DNA of 64,000 bases from an uncultured Flavobacteriaceae bacterium (GCA_947500435.1 CANMRV010000005.1:62001-126000), one strand, 5' to 3'; positions 17,681-27,198 are shown, counted from the first letter of the stretch. A program made the numbers and translations. The notes: generated by a model from the letters alone, not told the origin.

Positions 17681-18970
17681 TTATTCACCTTCATACTTCT
17701 CCGAATACCTCTTCCAAAGTTCAGTTTGATGGGTTTCTAAAGAAATGTTTCTACCATCAATAAAGGCATGACTTAATTGGTTTGTTCGCATATCCAAAGC
17801 ATCTCCTTCAGAAATAAATAGGGTAGCACTTTTACCAACAGCAAGTGTTCCATGGGTGTCATCAATGCCTAAGATTTTAGCAGTATTGCCAGTAATCATC
17901 TGAACCGCCTTTTCTTTTGCTAATCCTTGACCAACAACCTGTCCGGCATAGAAAGGAAGGTTTCTCGTTTGAAAGTTACTCGCTTCTCCGTTTTGGATGG
18001 CTACTAATAGTCCAGCATCGGACAATAGTTTAGGTAGCTTGTACGGCAAATCATAATCATCATCCTCGAAATTTGGAGTATTATGTGTAAACTGTACCAA
18101 TACGGGAATATCATTTTCCTTAAGGAAGTCCGTCACTTTATACGCATGGTAACCTCCTACTAAAACGACTGATTTTATACCCGAATTTTTGGCTAGCGTA
18201 ATTCCGTCTATGATTTCTTTTTCACCATCTGCGTAGAGGTATAATTTTTGACTTCCATCAAAAGTTCCCTGCATAGCGGCAAAAGCAGGATTCAACTCTT
18301 TTGCGGCATTACCACCATAGGCAGCGGAATTTTGAAGAAAAGTTTCTACTGCGGTCACTTGCTTTTGATAGTCCTTGTTTGGTTTTAAACCTCTTGGTTC
18401 TCCTAACCACCAACGACCTCTTCTAAAACTTGAAGGCCAGTTTAAATGAATACCGTCATCTACTTTTACGGCAGCATCTTCCCAGTTCCATGCATCAAAT
18501 TGTACTATTGAAGACGTTCCAGAAATACGACCTCCTTTGGGAGTAATTTGCGCCATCAAAACTCCATTGGGTCTCATACTCTCCACTACTTTGGATTCCG
18601 CGTTATAAGCAATCAAACTCCGTACATGTGGAATCATATCTCCAATTTCATCAGCATCATTACTGGCACGAACTGCGTTTACCTCAATCAGACCCAACTC
18701 CTTTACGGGAGCTATAAAGCCTGGATAGACATGTTTCCCAGAGGCATCTATAACAGTACCTTGGGTGGTTTCTCCCGAACCCAAAGCGGTAATTTTTCCA
18801 CCTTCGAAAACGATGGTGCAATTCTCAATTGTGGTGCCATCGCCTATATGTGCTGTAGCACCGGTGATTGTAATCGCTTCTTTTTGCTTATCAGCGGGAG
18901 TCTGTTGCGCCCAGCAGGTTACTCCGAAAGTGAGGAGGAGGATTGGTAATATATTTTTTAATTTTCTCAT
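17681..18970 (-). CDS. Amidohydrolase-family protein lacking the metal ligands, exported
   Basis: 429 residues with a signal peptide (about 1-21, ending CWAQQ). The fold marks of the imidazolonepropionase-like amidohydrolases are clear: an N-terminal beta-sandwich (ITGATAHIGDGTTIENCTI), VIDASGKHVYPGFI, and a C-terminal GTLAVGKSATLFISEGD. The catalytic metal ligands are not. The usual HxH after the first strand is replaced (PGFIAPVKELG), the barrel His positions are not found, and the late Asp is missing (VAIQNGEAS). It therefore looks like a pseudo-enzyme or a structural partner. The larger amidohydrolase gene lies 52 bases upstream and the S9 peptidase gene 18 bases downstream, all in one direction. 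Confidence 0.88.
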   Translation of the reverse strand: MRKLKNILPILLLTFGVTCWAQQTPADKQKEAITITGATAHIGDGTTIENCTIVFEGGKITALGSGETTQGTVIDASGKHVYPGFIAPVKELGLIEVNAVRASNDADEIGDMIPHVRSLIAYNAESKVVESMRPNGVLMAQITPKGGRISGTSSIVQFDAWNWEDAAVKVDDGIHLNWPSSFRRGRWWLGEPRGLKPNKDYQKQVTAVETFLQNSAAYGGNAAKELNPAFAAMQGTFDGSQKLYLYADGEKEIIDGITLAKNSGIKSVVLVGGYHAYKVTDFLKENDIPVLVQFTHNTPNFEDDDYDLPYKLPKLLSDAGLLVAIQNGEASNFQTRNLPFYAGQVVGQGLAKEKAVQMITGNTAKILGIDDTHGTLAVGKSATLFISEGDALDMRTNQLSHAFIDGRNISLETHQTELWKRYSEKYEGE

Positions 18971-19022
18971 TTTGAAATTTTTAGAATTTTCAACTTAAAA
19001 TTTAGCGCTCAACATTTAGAGC

Positions 19023-21977
19023 TTACAAACTTTCACAGGTCATTCGTTCCTTCTTACTCATTTTCGGACCTTGCGTTTTTCCACCACTTGCTTTTTCTTT
19101 CAGCATCATATTGATGAGTTGCGTGCGTTCTTTTTTGATAGCTTCTCTATTCTGTTTGTCCTCTTCTAAATCAAAATAAGTAGCTCCTTCAATTAAGGTT
19201 TTCTCTGCTTTTGCATAAATGGATAGTGGATGGTCGGTCCATAGTACCAAATCAGCATCTTTACCTACTTTGATGCTTCCCACGCGATCATCAATATGCA
19301 AGAGTTTGGCTGGATTGATAGTTACCATCTTCCAAGCTTCCAATTCGGTCATTCCGCCATACTTTACTGTTTTTGCAGCTTCTTGATTCAAGCGTCTTGC
19401 CATTTCACCATCGTCACTATTGATAGCAACCGTGACCCCTTGTCGTTGCATGATTGAAGCGTTATATGGTATCGCATCATTAACTTCGTATTTGTAGGCC
19501 CACCAGTCACTGAAGGTTCCAGCACCAACGCCGTGTTTCGCCATTTTATCGGCTACTTTATAACCTTCAAGAATATGCGTGAACGTGTTCACTCTAAAGT
19601 TAAAATGCTCTGCGACTTTCATCATCATATTGATTTCACTTTGCACATACGAGTGACAACTGATAAAACGTTCACCGTTTAAGATTTCAGCAACAACTTC
19701 CATTTCTTCGTCATAGCGAAAGGGTTGTCCACTTTTCTTTTTATCATCATATTCCTTACCTCTTTGAAAGTAATTCATAAATACCTGCTCAACGCCCATA
19801 CGCGTCTGTGGGAATCTTGAAAAACTCTGCCAGTTACTTTGTTTTACATTTTCACCCAAAGCGAATTTGATAAACTTAGGAGAATTACTGTAAATCATGT
19901 TTTCAGGAGATTCGCCCCATTTTAATTTTAAAATGGCAGAACGACCACCAATCGGATTTGCAGAACCATGCAATAATTGTGCTGAGGTTACACCACCACC
20001 AAGTTGACGGTAAATGTCAATGTCTTCATTATCCACAACATCTTCCATTTTCACTTCAGCGGTAGAATTGTGCCCTGCTTCGTTAATTGCCAATGCTGCT
20101 ATGTGCGTATGCTCGTCAATGACTCCCGCAGTAAGGTGTTTTCCCGTAGCATCAACCACTTTAGCGCGACCAGCGGAAAGGTTTTGACCGATTTTAGAAA
20201 TCTTCCCTTCCTTAACAAGTACATCTGTATTTTCTAGAATTCCAGAATCTTCACTTGTCCAAACTGTAGCATTTTGAAATAATATCGTTTCAGCCTTGGG
20301 CGGTGTTTTGAAACCGTAGGCTAAATTTGGAAATGTTATTGGCATTACTTCCGGAGCACTTTCATCTTTTTTATCATCTTTTTTATCCGAAGAAAAAGCG
20401 GACGTTTTTAGTGCTGTAAAAGTGGATTCATTTCCATTGGGGAGGATTAATTTCCCTTTGAGATTATCGGAAGCTTTCGAAACCAAACCTGACATACGGT
20501 AATTCTTTTCCCCTTTATCCGTAGCAAAAGAAAGGGCAACCCAATCATTTTTATAAGTGAGTTTCGAGTTCAGCTTGTTGGTGTCTTGCTTGATTTCGAT
20601 TTTAGGTTTGCTTGCTTCCCCAGTGATGGACATCTTATAGGTCATTCCACCAGCGGATAAATCGTAGTTGCCACGAATATCCTTTTGGCTCATATCGTTG
20701 ACTACATTTTTTCGTCCCTGTACCCAATTTTCATAGAGTGTAGTGCCTTTGTCAAAAATATCTCCAGAAGTAATCAAGAAATTTGCTTGACGCCCTACTT
20801 GAAGTGAACCAACACTTCCAGATTTACCTAAAATGGATGCTGGGACTGTTGTTAAAGCTTCCAATGCTTTTGTTTTGGAAAGTCCGTATTTGATAGCCTT
20901 CATCAAATTCGCTTTGAACTTTGAAGGAGACTTTAAATCATAAAGTGTCAACGAAAAAGGGATTCCGTTTTCTGCCATAATCTTCGGATTTGCAGGAGCT
21001 TGATTCCACTTCCGCATATCTTTTAAATTCACATAAGAAGCGGCAATTGGGTCCGAAACATCATAGGCATCCGGAAAATTAATAGGAAGAATAAACTTTG
21101 CATTCGTTCCTTTGATTTCGTCAATCCGTTCATATTCATTCCCACCGCCTAAGATGGCATATTGAATTCCGTTAGCATCTCCAATTTTATCCGCACGAAG
21201 AGCATGACCTTTATCCTTGGCTTCAAAAATTTGAACCAAGCCTTTGTTTTCATTTAAGGCTTCCAAAGAGCGGTCTTTAGTGTCTGAATTTCCAGCCGCG
21301 TACCATTTGGCATCAGAATACATTTGACGCAGTAACGCCATAGCGCCCATAAGCGAAGTAGGGTAGGACTGCTTTTTAATAACACTACGAGAGAAAGAAA
21401 GGTATTGTGCTGATTTATCATCAAGAATTCGGTTGGAGTCGTCGCCGTTTCCGTTTAAAGCAACAAGTACACCAGTACCACGAACAATTCCATCTTGAAT
21501 GTGTGAATTGACAACACCGAAGCCGGCGTCGCGCAATTCTTTTGCTTTTTTGTCATCGTATTTAAATTTTGCAATTGCAGCATTTTCAGGCATGATATGG
21601 TCATTCCAGTAAAACCCTTGTCGTGCAGCATCATATTGTGAGCCGCGTCCACCACCAGAAGGTCGTTTTGGTTGTTCTACTCCAAATTTGGAGTAAACAT
21701 CAATAAATGAGGGATAAATGGAATGTCCCTTTACATCTATAACCACAGAATTCTTAGGAATCGTCATCGATTTCCCCACCTGTTTTACTTTTCCGTTTTG
21801 AATAAGCAAAGTACCTCCATCGATTACTTGAGTGGGAGTTACATAAATCTTAGCATTAGTAAAGGCCGTATAGTTGTTGTTTTTTGATTTTACACCGTCG
21901 TTTTCAGGAAAGTAATCCTGCGCAAACAAAGTGCTGCCACACCAAAGAAAGGCGAGGGCGAGTAGTTTCATTTTCAT
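19023..21977 (-). CDS. Double amidohydrolase, degenerate N-terminal and intact C-terminal domain, exported
   Basis: 984 residues with a signal peptide (about 1-19, ending TLFAQ). There are two amidohydrolase modules. The first (about 35-435) keeps the fold (IDVKGHSIYPSFIDVYSKFG; GSLQVGRQANFLITSGD) but has no HxH. A linker with a beta-sandwich part follows (about 440-555; Lys/Asp-rich KKDDKKDES). The second (about 565-960) has HTH near 624 (VIDEHTHIAAL), His in SCHSYVQSE, His in FTHILEGYK and the catalytic Asp in INSDDGEMA, so it should bind metal and act. Relatives hydrolyse cyclic amides or dipeptides, but the substrate is not known. It is the first gene of the three-gene operon with the 429-residue homologue and the S9 peptidase. 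Confidence 0.9.
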   Translation of the reverse strand: MKMKLLALAFLWCGSTLFAQDYFPENDGVKSKNNNYTAFTNAKIYVTPTQVIDGGTLLIQNGKVKQVGKSMTIPKNSVVIDVKGHSIYPSFIDVYSKFGVEQPKRPSGGGRGSQYDAARQGFYWNDHIMPENAAIAKFKYDDKKAKELRDAGFGVVNSHIQDGIVRGTGVLVALNGNGDDSNRILDDKSAQYLSFSRSVIKKQSYPTSLMGAMALLRQMYSDAKWYAAGNSDTKDRSLEALNENKGLVQIFEAKDKGHALRADKIGDANGIQYAILGGGNEYERIDEIKGTNAKFILPINFPDAYDVSDPIAASYVNLKDMRKWNQAPANPKIMAENGIPFSLTLYDLKSPSKFKANLMKAIKYGLSKTKALEALTTVPASILGKSGSVGSLQVGRQANFLITSGDIFDKGTTLYENWVQGRKNVVNDMSQKDIRGNYDLSAGGMTYKMSITGEASKPKIEIKQDTNKLNSKLTYKNDWVALSFATDKGEKNYRMSGLVSKASDNLKGKLILPNGNESTFTALKTSAFSSDKKDDKKDESAPEVMPITFPNLAYGFKTPPKAETILFQNATVWTSEDSGILENTDVLVKEGKISKIGQNLSAGRAKVVDATGKHLTAGVIDEHTHIAALAINEAGHNSTAEVKMEDVVDNEDIDIYRQLGGGVTSAQLLHGSANPIGGRSAILKLKWGESPENMIYSNSPKFIKFALGENVKQSNWQSFSRFPQTRMGVEQVFMNYFQRGKEYDDKKKSGQPFRYDEEMEVVAEILNGERFISCHSYVQSEINMMMKVAEHFNFRVNTFTHILEGYKVADKMAKHGVGAGTFSDWWAYKYEVNDAIPYNASIMQRQGVTVAINSDDGEMARRLNQEAAKTVKYGGMTELEAWKMVTINPAKLLHIDDRVGSIKVGKDADLVLWTDHPLSIYAKAEKTLIEGATYFDLEEDKQNREAIKKERTQLINMMLKEKASGGKTQGPKMSKKERMTCESL

Positions 21978-22084
21978 ATCAGAATAGTTGATTAATTAGT
22001 CTTTCTAAATGTAAGGGAAGTCAGGGGATTTACGAAGAGGGTTTTGGATTTTTAACACTCTCCAAAAGTTCAAGCGCAAGTATC

Positions 22085-22143
22085 AAGTACAAGTTCAAGC
22101 TAGAAGGGTTTTGAACTTGAATTTTGAGCTTGAACTTGAACTT
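22085..22143. repeat. 16-bp inverted repeat made of TTCAAG units
   Basis: The arms 22085-22100 and 22128-22143 are inverted repeats with 15 of 16 positions matching; the inner 10 (AAGTTCAAGC/GCTTGAACTT) are perfect. Further TTCAAG copies lie at 22068-22073 and in the loop. A T run follows only on the + strand, while the genes on both sides are on the - strand. It begins two bases after the DUF3810 stop codon. It may act as a 3' stabilising hairpin or be a repeat-element copy. Confidence 0.7.
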
Positions 22144-22145
22144 TT

Positions 22146-23213
22146 TTAAAGAGGATGCTTCTCATGATACCCCACCAACAAGTGCACCACCCGACTATAG
22201 CTTTGAACTCCATCGGCTTGATTGTTAGCTTTTAAGAATGTACTGAATACAGATTTGAAAATGGGTTCAAATGGATTCTTGTAATCCTCATGAAAATCTT
22301 GAAGTTCGCGATAGTTTTTCTTTACACCTTCATTGATGTTCGCATAAAGTCTTTCAAACTCTTTTTCATCTGTGGCGTGTAAGGCGCTCAGGCAATAGGC
22401 TAGGGCATAAGCTGAAGCGGAATACTGAAAATAAATATCCTCGTTTTCCGCTGTGACCATATAACCAATCAGATTCGTTTCGTTTTCTGCAGAATAACCA
22501 ATTTGGTGTCCGATTTCATGGGCCGCCACAACTGGAAATCTAAAAACGGGTGTTTTTTTATTCACTTGTGCTTCGTTCGTAAACGGATTCAAATATCCCC
22601 CAATACCCATATAACTTGACATGATACTGAACATTGATTTTTTAACGCTGGGCCGACGGTACTCTAAAAAGGGCATTTGATTATCTAAGTTATTATAGCC
22701 GGCGATGGTTCGTTTGAAAATTTCGTTGCGGTCGTAGGGTACATTTACCATTGCCGTACTATCGTCTGTAATAATTACCTGAAGACGGTTTGTTTTATGA
22801 ATCAATTGTGCAGCCAAATTTCTTATATCATTATACTCCGCCTTTTCTTGAATTTTCAATGTTTCTGAAAGGGGCTGACGGTAATAATTGAGACCCCAAA
22901 CGATATGAAAAGTAAAGTAGAAAACGGCAAGCACCATGATATTGTCCCGTAAAAAAACAAGGGGTTTTGTTTTGATTTTTCTTCGATTGCGTATGATATA
23001 CCGAAAGACTAGAACGATTAATAAGGTATAAATGATTTCTCCGATGGAAAAGGGAATCCATCCGAATAAGCTTCTAAAAAATTGACTTACCCAAGGATAA
23101 ATTCCATTGCTATAATAGCTTTCTACCCAATCCGGATGCCCTGCTAGCCATTTTACCAGAATGATTTGAGGAATAAGACTAAGAGCTATGGTGTTTCTGA
23201 GTTTGTTTTTCAT
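22146..23213 (-). CDS. DUF3810 membrane-anchored metalloprotease-like protein
   Basis: 355 residues with N-terminal membrane segments (about 10-25, 45-70 and 85-110), followed by a soluble domain that carries a zinc-protease HExxH signature (AAHEIGHQIGYSAENETN), with a Glu-containing helix after it (NLIGYM..ENED). This is the DUF3810 family found widely in Bacteroidota, whose substrates are unknown. The active-site side probably faces the periplasm. A well-formed promoter lies about 110 bases upstream (23320-23348). The gene diverges from pepD. Confidence 0.85.
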   Translation of the reverse strand: MKNKLRNTIALSLIPQIILVKWLAGHPDWVESYYSNGIYPWVSQFFRSLFGWIPFSIGEIIYTLLIVLVFRYIIRNRRKIKTKPLVFLRDNIMVLAVFYFTFHIVWGLNYYRQPLSETLKIQEKAEYNDIRNLAAQLIHKTNRLQVIITDDSTAMVNVPYDRNEIFKRTIAGYNNLDNQMPFLEYRRPSVKKSMFSIMSSYMGIGGYLNPFTNEAQVNKKTPVFRFPVVAAHEIGHQIGYSAENETNLIGYMVTAENEDIYFQYSASAYALAYCLSALHATDEKEFERLYANINEGVKKNYRELQDFHEDYKNPFEPIFKSVFSTFLKANNQADGVQSYSRVVHLLVGYHEKHPL

Positions 23214-23230
23214 AAGTCTGATATCCTTCA

Positions 23231-23242
23231 GAGCGCAGTCGA
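23231..23242. repeat. Near copy of the GAGCGGAGTCGA repeat core
   Basis: GAGCGCAGTCGA differs from the cores at 7733-7744 and 53363-53374 (reversed) by one base. It lies in the leader between the DUF3810 promoter and its ATG at 23213, so it would be transcribed into that mRNA. The surrounding palindrome is weak. Confidence 0.5.
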
Positions 23243-23319
23243 ATACCTAATCGGGTCTAATTCGTTTGGTTTTACCGACTGCAAACGGGATGAGATGCAT
23301 ACATCACTTGCAATTCGTC

Positions 23320-23348
23320 CAAAATTAATCTTTTATGTGCGATGGCAA
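23320..23348 (-). promoter_or_regulatory. Promoter of the DUF3810 gene
   Basis: On the minus strand: TTG (23348-23346), 18 bases, then TAATTTTG (23327-23320), an exact match to TAnnTTTG. It leaves a leader of roughly 100 bases before the ATG at 23213. Confidence 0.55.
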
Positions 23349-23387
23349 TTTTTGAGTCCGTATTTTTAGGAAAAATTAACCATTTCT

Positions 23388-24857
23388 ATGAGTAGCGAAT
23401 TACGCGCCTTAGCGCCTCAAGTTGTTTGGAATAAGTTTGCGGATTTGAATGCTGTCCCGAGACCTTCTAAAAAGGAAGAACGGGTTATCCAATTTATGAT
23501 AGATTTTGGCAAATCCCTAAACCTAGAAACATTTACTGATGAAGTTGGGAATGTTATTGTCAGAAAACCGGCAACTTCAGGTCTGGAAAATCGCAAATGC
23601 GTGACCTTGCAGTCGCATTTAGATATGGTGCATCAAAAGAATAATGATACCGTTTTTGATTTTGATACCCAAGGGATTGATATGTTTGTTGACGGTGATT
23701 GGGTGAAAGCCAAGGGCACTACACTTGGTGCTGACAATGGAATGGGAGTTGCAGCTATAATGGCTTTGTTGGAAAGTACGGATATTCCTCATCCGCCGAT
23801 AGAAGCTTTGTTTACAATAGATGAAGAAACCGGAATGACCGGAGCAATGGGTTTACAAGGTGGCGTTTTGAAAGGAGAAATTCTCTTGAATCTCGACACT
23901 GAGGAAGATGATGAAATCGATATTGGTTGTGCCGGGGGAATTGATGTGACGGCAGAAAAAAATTACAAGCAGAGAGATATCCCACCAGGGTTCATTGCCT
24001 ATGCCATTTCTGTTAAAGGATTGAATGGCGGGCATAGCGGAATGGACATAAATAAAGGACTAGGCAATGCAAACAAGATTATGAATCGTATTCTACACTT
24101 CAATATGGCAAAGTATCATATTCAAGTGGCCACTATTGACGGGGGAAGTTTGAGGAATGCAATACCAAGAGAAAGTAACGCTGCCGTGATTATCGATGAA
24201 TTTCAAAAACGAAAGTTTGAAGACAATTTCAAAATTCTCGCAACGGTAATCAAAAATGAGCTTCGGATAACTGAAAAAAATCTTGAAATCACTTTAACGC
24301 CAACCAATAATCCTAGCAAGGTTATGGATAGCGATGCCCAGGAAGAACTACTCAAAGGGATTTATGCAGCACATAATGGTGTATATGCAATGAGTGCCTC
24401 TATTCCTGATTTGGTGGAAACTTCAAATAATGTAGCGCGAGTTTTGGTGAAAGATGGAAAGATTAAAATAGGATGTTTAACACGTTCGTCCGTTAATTCT
24501 GCCAAAATGGATTTGGCAGAATCCTTACGAGCTACCTTCGAACTTGCGGGTTGTGTAGTAACCTTTGGCGGAAGCTATCCAGGTTGGAATCCGAATCCTG
24601 ATTCTGATATTCTCAAAGTGCTCAAAACAAAATACGAGGATTTATTTAATGAAAAACCAAGAGTTGTTGCTTGTCATGCCGGACTAGAATGTGGAATTCT
24701 CGGACAGAATTATCCTGATATGGATATGATTAGCTTTGGTCCAACGATTCACGGTGCCCATTCTCCTGATGAACGGGTACAGATTTCTTCAGTTCAGAAG
24801 TTTTGGAAGTATTTGCTGGCTATTTTGGAGGATATTCCAGAAAAAAACAATGCCTAG
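23388..24857 (+). CDS. pepD: Aminoacyl-histidine dipeptidase (M20 family)
   Basis: A zinc peptidase of 489 residues, the usual length for PepD, which hydrolyses Xaa-His and other dipeptides in the cytoplasm. The M20 metal motifs are present: QSHLDMVHQKN, LGADNGMGVA, the catalytic DEETGMTGAMG, NLDTEEDDEIDIGCAGG and the late ISFGPTIHGAHSPDERV. The insert typical of the PepD dimerisation lid (about 190-380) includes LNGGHSGMDINKGLGNA. There is no signal peptide. It stands alone between the divergent DUF3810 gene and the convergent GH5 gene. Identity is clear from end-to-end pattern. Confidence 0.95.
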   Translation: MSSELRALAPQVVWNKFADLNAVPRPSKKEERVIQFMIDFGKSLNLETFTDEVGNVIVRKPATSGLENRKCVTLQSHLDMVHQKNNDTVFDFDTQGIDMFVDGDWVKAKGTTLGADNGMGVAAIMALLESTDIPHPPIEALFTIDEETGMTGAMGLQGGVLKGEILLNLDTEEDDEIDIGCAGGIDVTAEKNYKQRDIPPGFIAYAISVKGLNGGHSGMDINKGLGNANKIMNRILHFNMAKYHIQVATIDGGSLRNAIPRESNAAVIIDEFQKRKFEDNFKILATVIKNELRITEKNLEITLTPTNNPSKVMDSDAQEELLKGIYAAHNGVYAMSASIPDLVETSNNVARVLVKDGKIKIGCLTRSSVNSAKMDLAESLRATFELAGCVVTFGGSYPGWNPNPDSDILKVLKTKYEDLFNEKPRVVACHAGLECGILGQNYPDMDMISFGPTIHGAHSPDERVQISSVQKFWKYLLAILEDIPEKNNA

Positions 24858-24903
24858 AATTAATTTTTTACTTTTTTTAGAATGTTTTTGGACTCCCCAA
24901 TAA

Positions 24904-25959
24904 TTAATTAGGGTTTTTCTCTCTAAGTTCTTCTCTTACCATAAGACCTGATTGGGTAAGCATGCTATCCGGCCATTCACCAATGCCACTAGCACCAGGT
25001 TTTACAGCAGCCGAGCTTTCTTCTTTATCTGCTATGGACCAGTTGAGCCATGATATATTGTTTTCGTCTAGAAAATCCCACCAAGTATTGGCCTCAACAG
25101 CGTCAATGAATCCGTCACCGGTATACTCAGTTACACCATGTTCGGTAACGAAAATAGGAATGCCTGCGTCAATAGCGGTTTTTGCTAAATCGCGAAGTTC
25201 TTGTTTGTGTGAGGAAGCATAATAATGTAACGTATACATCACATTATCATCGGCAATCTGGTTGCCGATTACTTCATCTACGCGTTGTGACCAAGTTCGA
25301 GTGCCCGCGATGACTACATTATCCGGATCATATTTCCGTATTTCGGCAATTACAGCTTCGTGATAGGGTTTGATAACATCATTCCAAGATGGTGTGTCAA
25401 GCGGTTCGTTATAGGTCTCGTAAATAATGTTAGGCTTGTCCCCATATTTCTGAGCCACTTCAGTAAAGAAATTTTTAGCTTCCTCTACACTGTCTTCAGC
25501 ATGGTGACTATGCCAATCAACCACGACGTAAAGTCCTGCCTCAATTGCGGCATCGATGACCGTAAAAATAAGCACTTTTTGACTTGCTTTATTTTCTAAA
25601 TACCCTCCTGGGTCTTCAATTCCCATAGAAGCTCTGACGATGGTAGCTTTAAAATCTTTTTTCAACCATTGCACGACCTCTTTGGTATAAAACTGCGGCC
25701 ACCAATTGGTCCAAGATAACGACATACCTCTCAATTGAACTATGTTTCCATCTTTATCAACAAGGTTTTTTCCAGAGACCCTAAGTTGACCATGAATGTC
25801 CACTATTGAAGTTGTAGTATCTGTATTCTCGGCTTCTTCTTCTTTGGGAGTTTGATCTTCTGCAATTTCTTCTATAACAGGTTCATTGGAAGAAGAACTA
25901 CATGATGTGCTTGATAATAAAAGGCAACCCAATATTAGATGGATAAAGGTTCTTCTCAT
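24904..25959 (-). CDS. GH5-family glycoside hydrolase, lipoprotein
   Basis: 351 residues with a lipoprotein signal (LLSSTSC, Cys20) followed by an Asp/Glu-rich stretch (EEIAEDQTPKEEE) that could work as a surface-export tether in Bacteroidota. The catalytic domain (from about 55) is GH5: RLRGMSLSWTNWW, the acid/base Glu at about 186 in YETYNEP, the HYYA motif, and the nucleophile Glu at about 273 in IFVTEHG. Bacterial endoglucanases of subfamily GH5_2 have this exact layout, so an endo-beta-1,4-glucanase is most likely; activity on other beta-glucans or mannans cannot be excluded. No SusC/SusD pair is nearby, so this is not part of a visible polysaccharide utilisation locus. Confidence 0.92.
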   Translation of the reverse strand: MRRTFIHLILGCLLLSSTSCSSSSNEPVIEEIAEDQTPKEEEAENTDTTTSIVDIHGQLRVSGKNLVDKDGNIVQLRGMSLSWTNWWPQFYTKEVVQWLKKDFKATIVRASMGIEDPGGYLENKASQKVLIFTVIDAAIEAGLYVVVDWHSHHAEDSVEEAKNFFTEVAQKYGDKPNIIYETYNEPLDTPSWNDVIKPYHEAVIAEIRKYDPDNVVIAGTRTWSQRVDEVIGNQIADDNVMYTLHYYASSHKQELRDLAKTAIDAGIPIFVTEHGVTEYTGDGFIDAVEANTWWDFLDENNISWLNWSIADKEESSAAVKPGASGIGEWPDSMLTQSGLMVREELREKNPN

Positions 25960-26024
25960 AGCGTGGAGGATTTTTCTTGTATAACGGATTAAAAATACAA
26001 ATTGTTTTAGGATGGTGGGTAAAT

Positions 26025-26054
26025 AAAAAATCCCGCCATTTGGCGGGATTTTTT
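26025..26054 (-). terminator. Strong intrinsic terminator, probably bidirectional
   Basis: A perfect 14-bp stem (26025-26038 with 26041-26054; GC-rich part TCCCGCCA/TGGCGGGA) with A and T runs on both sides. It lies just after the stop codon of the cyclophilin/FKBP gene and ends the nrnA-gldI-CFBP transcript. Confidence 0.9.
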
Positions 26055-26058
26055 ATTT

Positions 26059-27198
26059 CTACTGAGCTATACCGGTAATCTCGAGATCAAATACGATATC
26101 TGAACTAGGTGGTATCGGTCCCGATCCACGATCGCCCCATCCTAAATGAGCCGGAAAAAATAAACGGAGCTTATCGCCAACTTTCATTGTGAGCAATCCT
26201 TCTCTAAATCCTGGTACTAGGGGTGAATCAGGACTATAATCCATTGGAGTGGGGCCATAACCTCCCGCTTGCTCTTTATTCCAATCAAATACTCCGTACT
26301 GTTCAGCAACCTCTTTGTAATTACCATCGAAGAGTGTTCCATTTTCTAAGTAACCAGCGTACTTTACTAAAACTTTGGAACCTAATCTTGGCTTTTCGCC
26401 AGTTCCTTCTTTTAAGGTCAAAATTTTCAATCCGGAAGGATATGCTTTTGCCTTTCCTTTTTGCGATGCTAAATCAGCCACAAAAGCTTCTTTTATCTTT
26501 ATTACAGCTTCCATTTTCGCCTTTTTCTCAGCTTCCAAGGCGGCTAAACGTTCTCCCTCTTTGTCAAAGTAATCGGTCATGACGGCCACGGCATCAAAGT
26601 TTTTGGCTTCTTTTCCATTACGAATGATTTCAATGGTATTCATTTTTACCACTTCAACTGGTTTATTTCCAGCAGCTACTGTAACGTTGGCAATAGAATC
26701 AACAATAGGCATGCCCGATACAACTTCACCAAAAACGCTATGTCTATTATTTAACCAAGGTGTAGCCTTATGTGTTATGAAAAACTGACTTCCGTTTGAA
26801 TTAGGGCCACCATTTGCCATAGAAAGTATTCCCTTTCTATCATGAACCAAGGAGTCATTAAACTCATCTATAAATCTGTATCCGGGATTTCCCAATCCTG
26901 ATCCAAGAGGATCACCGCCTTGAATCATGAAATCTTTCATAACCCTATGAAAGATAAGGCCATCGTAGAATTTCTTATCCTTATGCTCTTCGGCTACGAA
27001 GGTATTGGTCCCCTCAGCTAAAGAAATGAAATTTGCTACTGTAACCGGAGTTTTTCCATATTCCAATTTCACTACAATATCACCTTTTGTGGTTTGGATA
27101 TCGGCGTACAGACCGTCCCCTAAATCAGGGTATTTACTTGATTTGCAGCTTGAAAGCGCCATTGAGACACTCAGTACTAGTATAAATGCTTTTTTCAT
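26059..27198 (-). CDS. Dual-family peptidyl-prolyl isomerase: cyclophilin + FKBP (CFBP type), lipoprotein
   Basis: 379 residues with a lipoprotein signal (MALSSC, Cys18). An N-terminal cyclophilin domain (about 32-195) shows FHRVMKDFMIQGGDP, the GNPGYRFIDE loop, SMANGGPNSNGSQFFIT and HSVFGEV, including the catalytic Arg and the QGG/NGSQFF elements. A charged helical linker (about 200-245) is followed by an FKBP domain (about 255-379): VLVKYAGYLENGTLFD, VPGFREGLLTMKVGDK and IPPSSDIVFDLEI. Proteins with both folds in the order cyclophilin-FKBP are known as CFBP, described from Flavobacterium. It should aid folding of periplasmic or outer-membrane proteins. It is the third gene of an operon with gldI 27 bases upstream. 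Confidence 0.93.
   Translation of the reverse strand: MKKAFILVLSVSMALSSCKSSKYPDLGDGLYADIQTTKGDIVVKLEYGKTPVTVANFISLAEGTNTFVAEEHKDKKFYDGLIFHRVMKDFMIQGGDPLGSGLGNPGYRFIDEFNDSLVHDRKGILSMANGGPNSNGSQFFITHKATPWLNNRHSVFGEVVSGMPIVDSIANVTVAAGNKPVEVVKMNTIEIIRNGKEAKNFDAVAVMTDYFDKEGERLAALEAEKKAKMEAVIKIKEAFVADLASQKGKAKAYPSGLKILTLKEGTGEKPRLGSKVLVKYAGYLENGTLFDGNYKEVAEQYGVFDWNKEQAGGYGPTPMDYSPDSPLVPGFREGLLTMKVGDKLRLFFPAHLGWGDRGSGPIPPSSDIVFDLEITGIAQ

Noticed and set aside
18548..18949. Open frame of 133 codons on the plus strand opposite the 429-residue amidohydrolase-like gene
   Set aside because: It is antisense to a conserved coding region, with improbable composition and no promoter seen.
24858..24903. Terminator between pepD and the GH5 gene
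   Set aside because: The inverted bases around CCCC...GGG are offset and A/T rich, so the stem is too weak to call.
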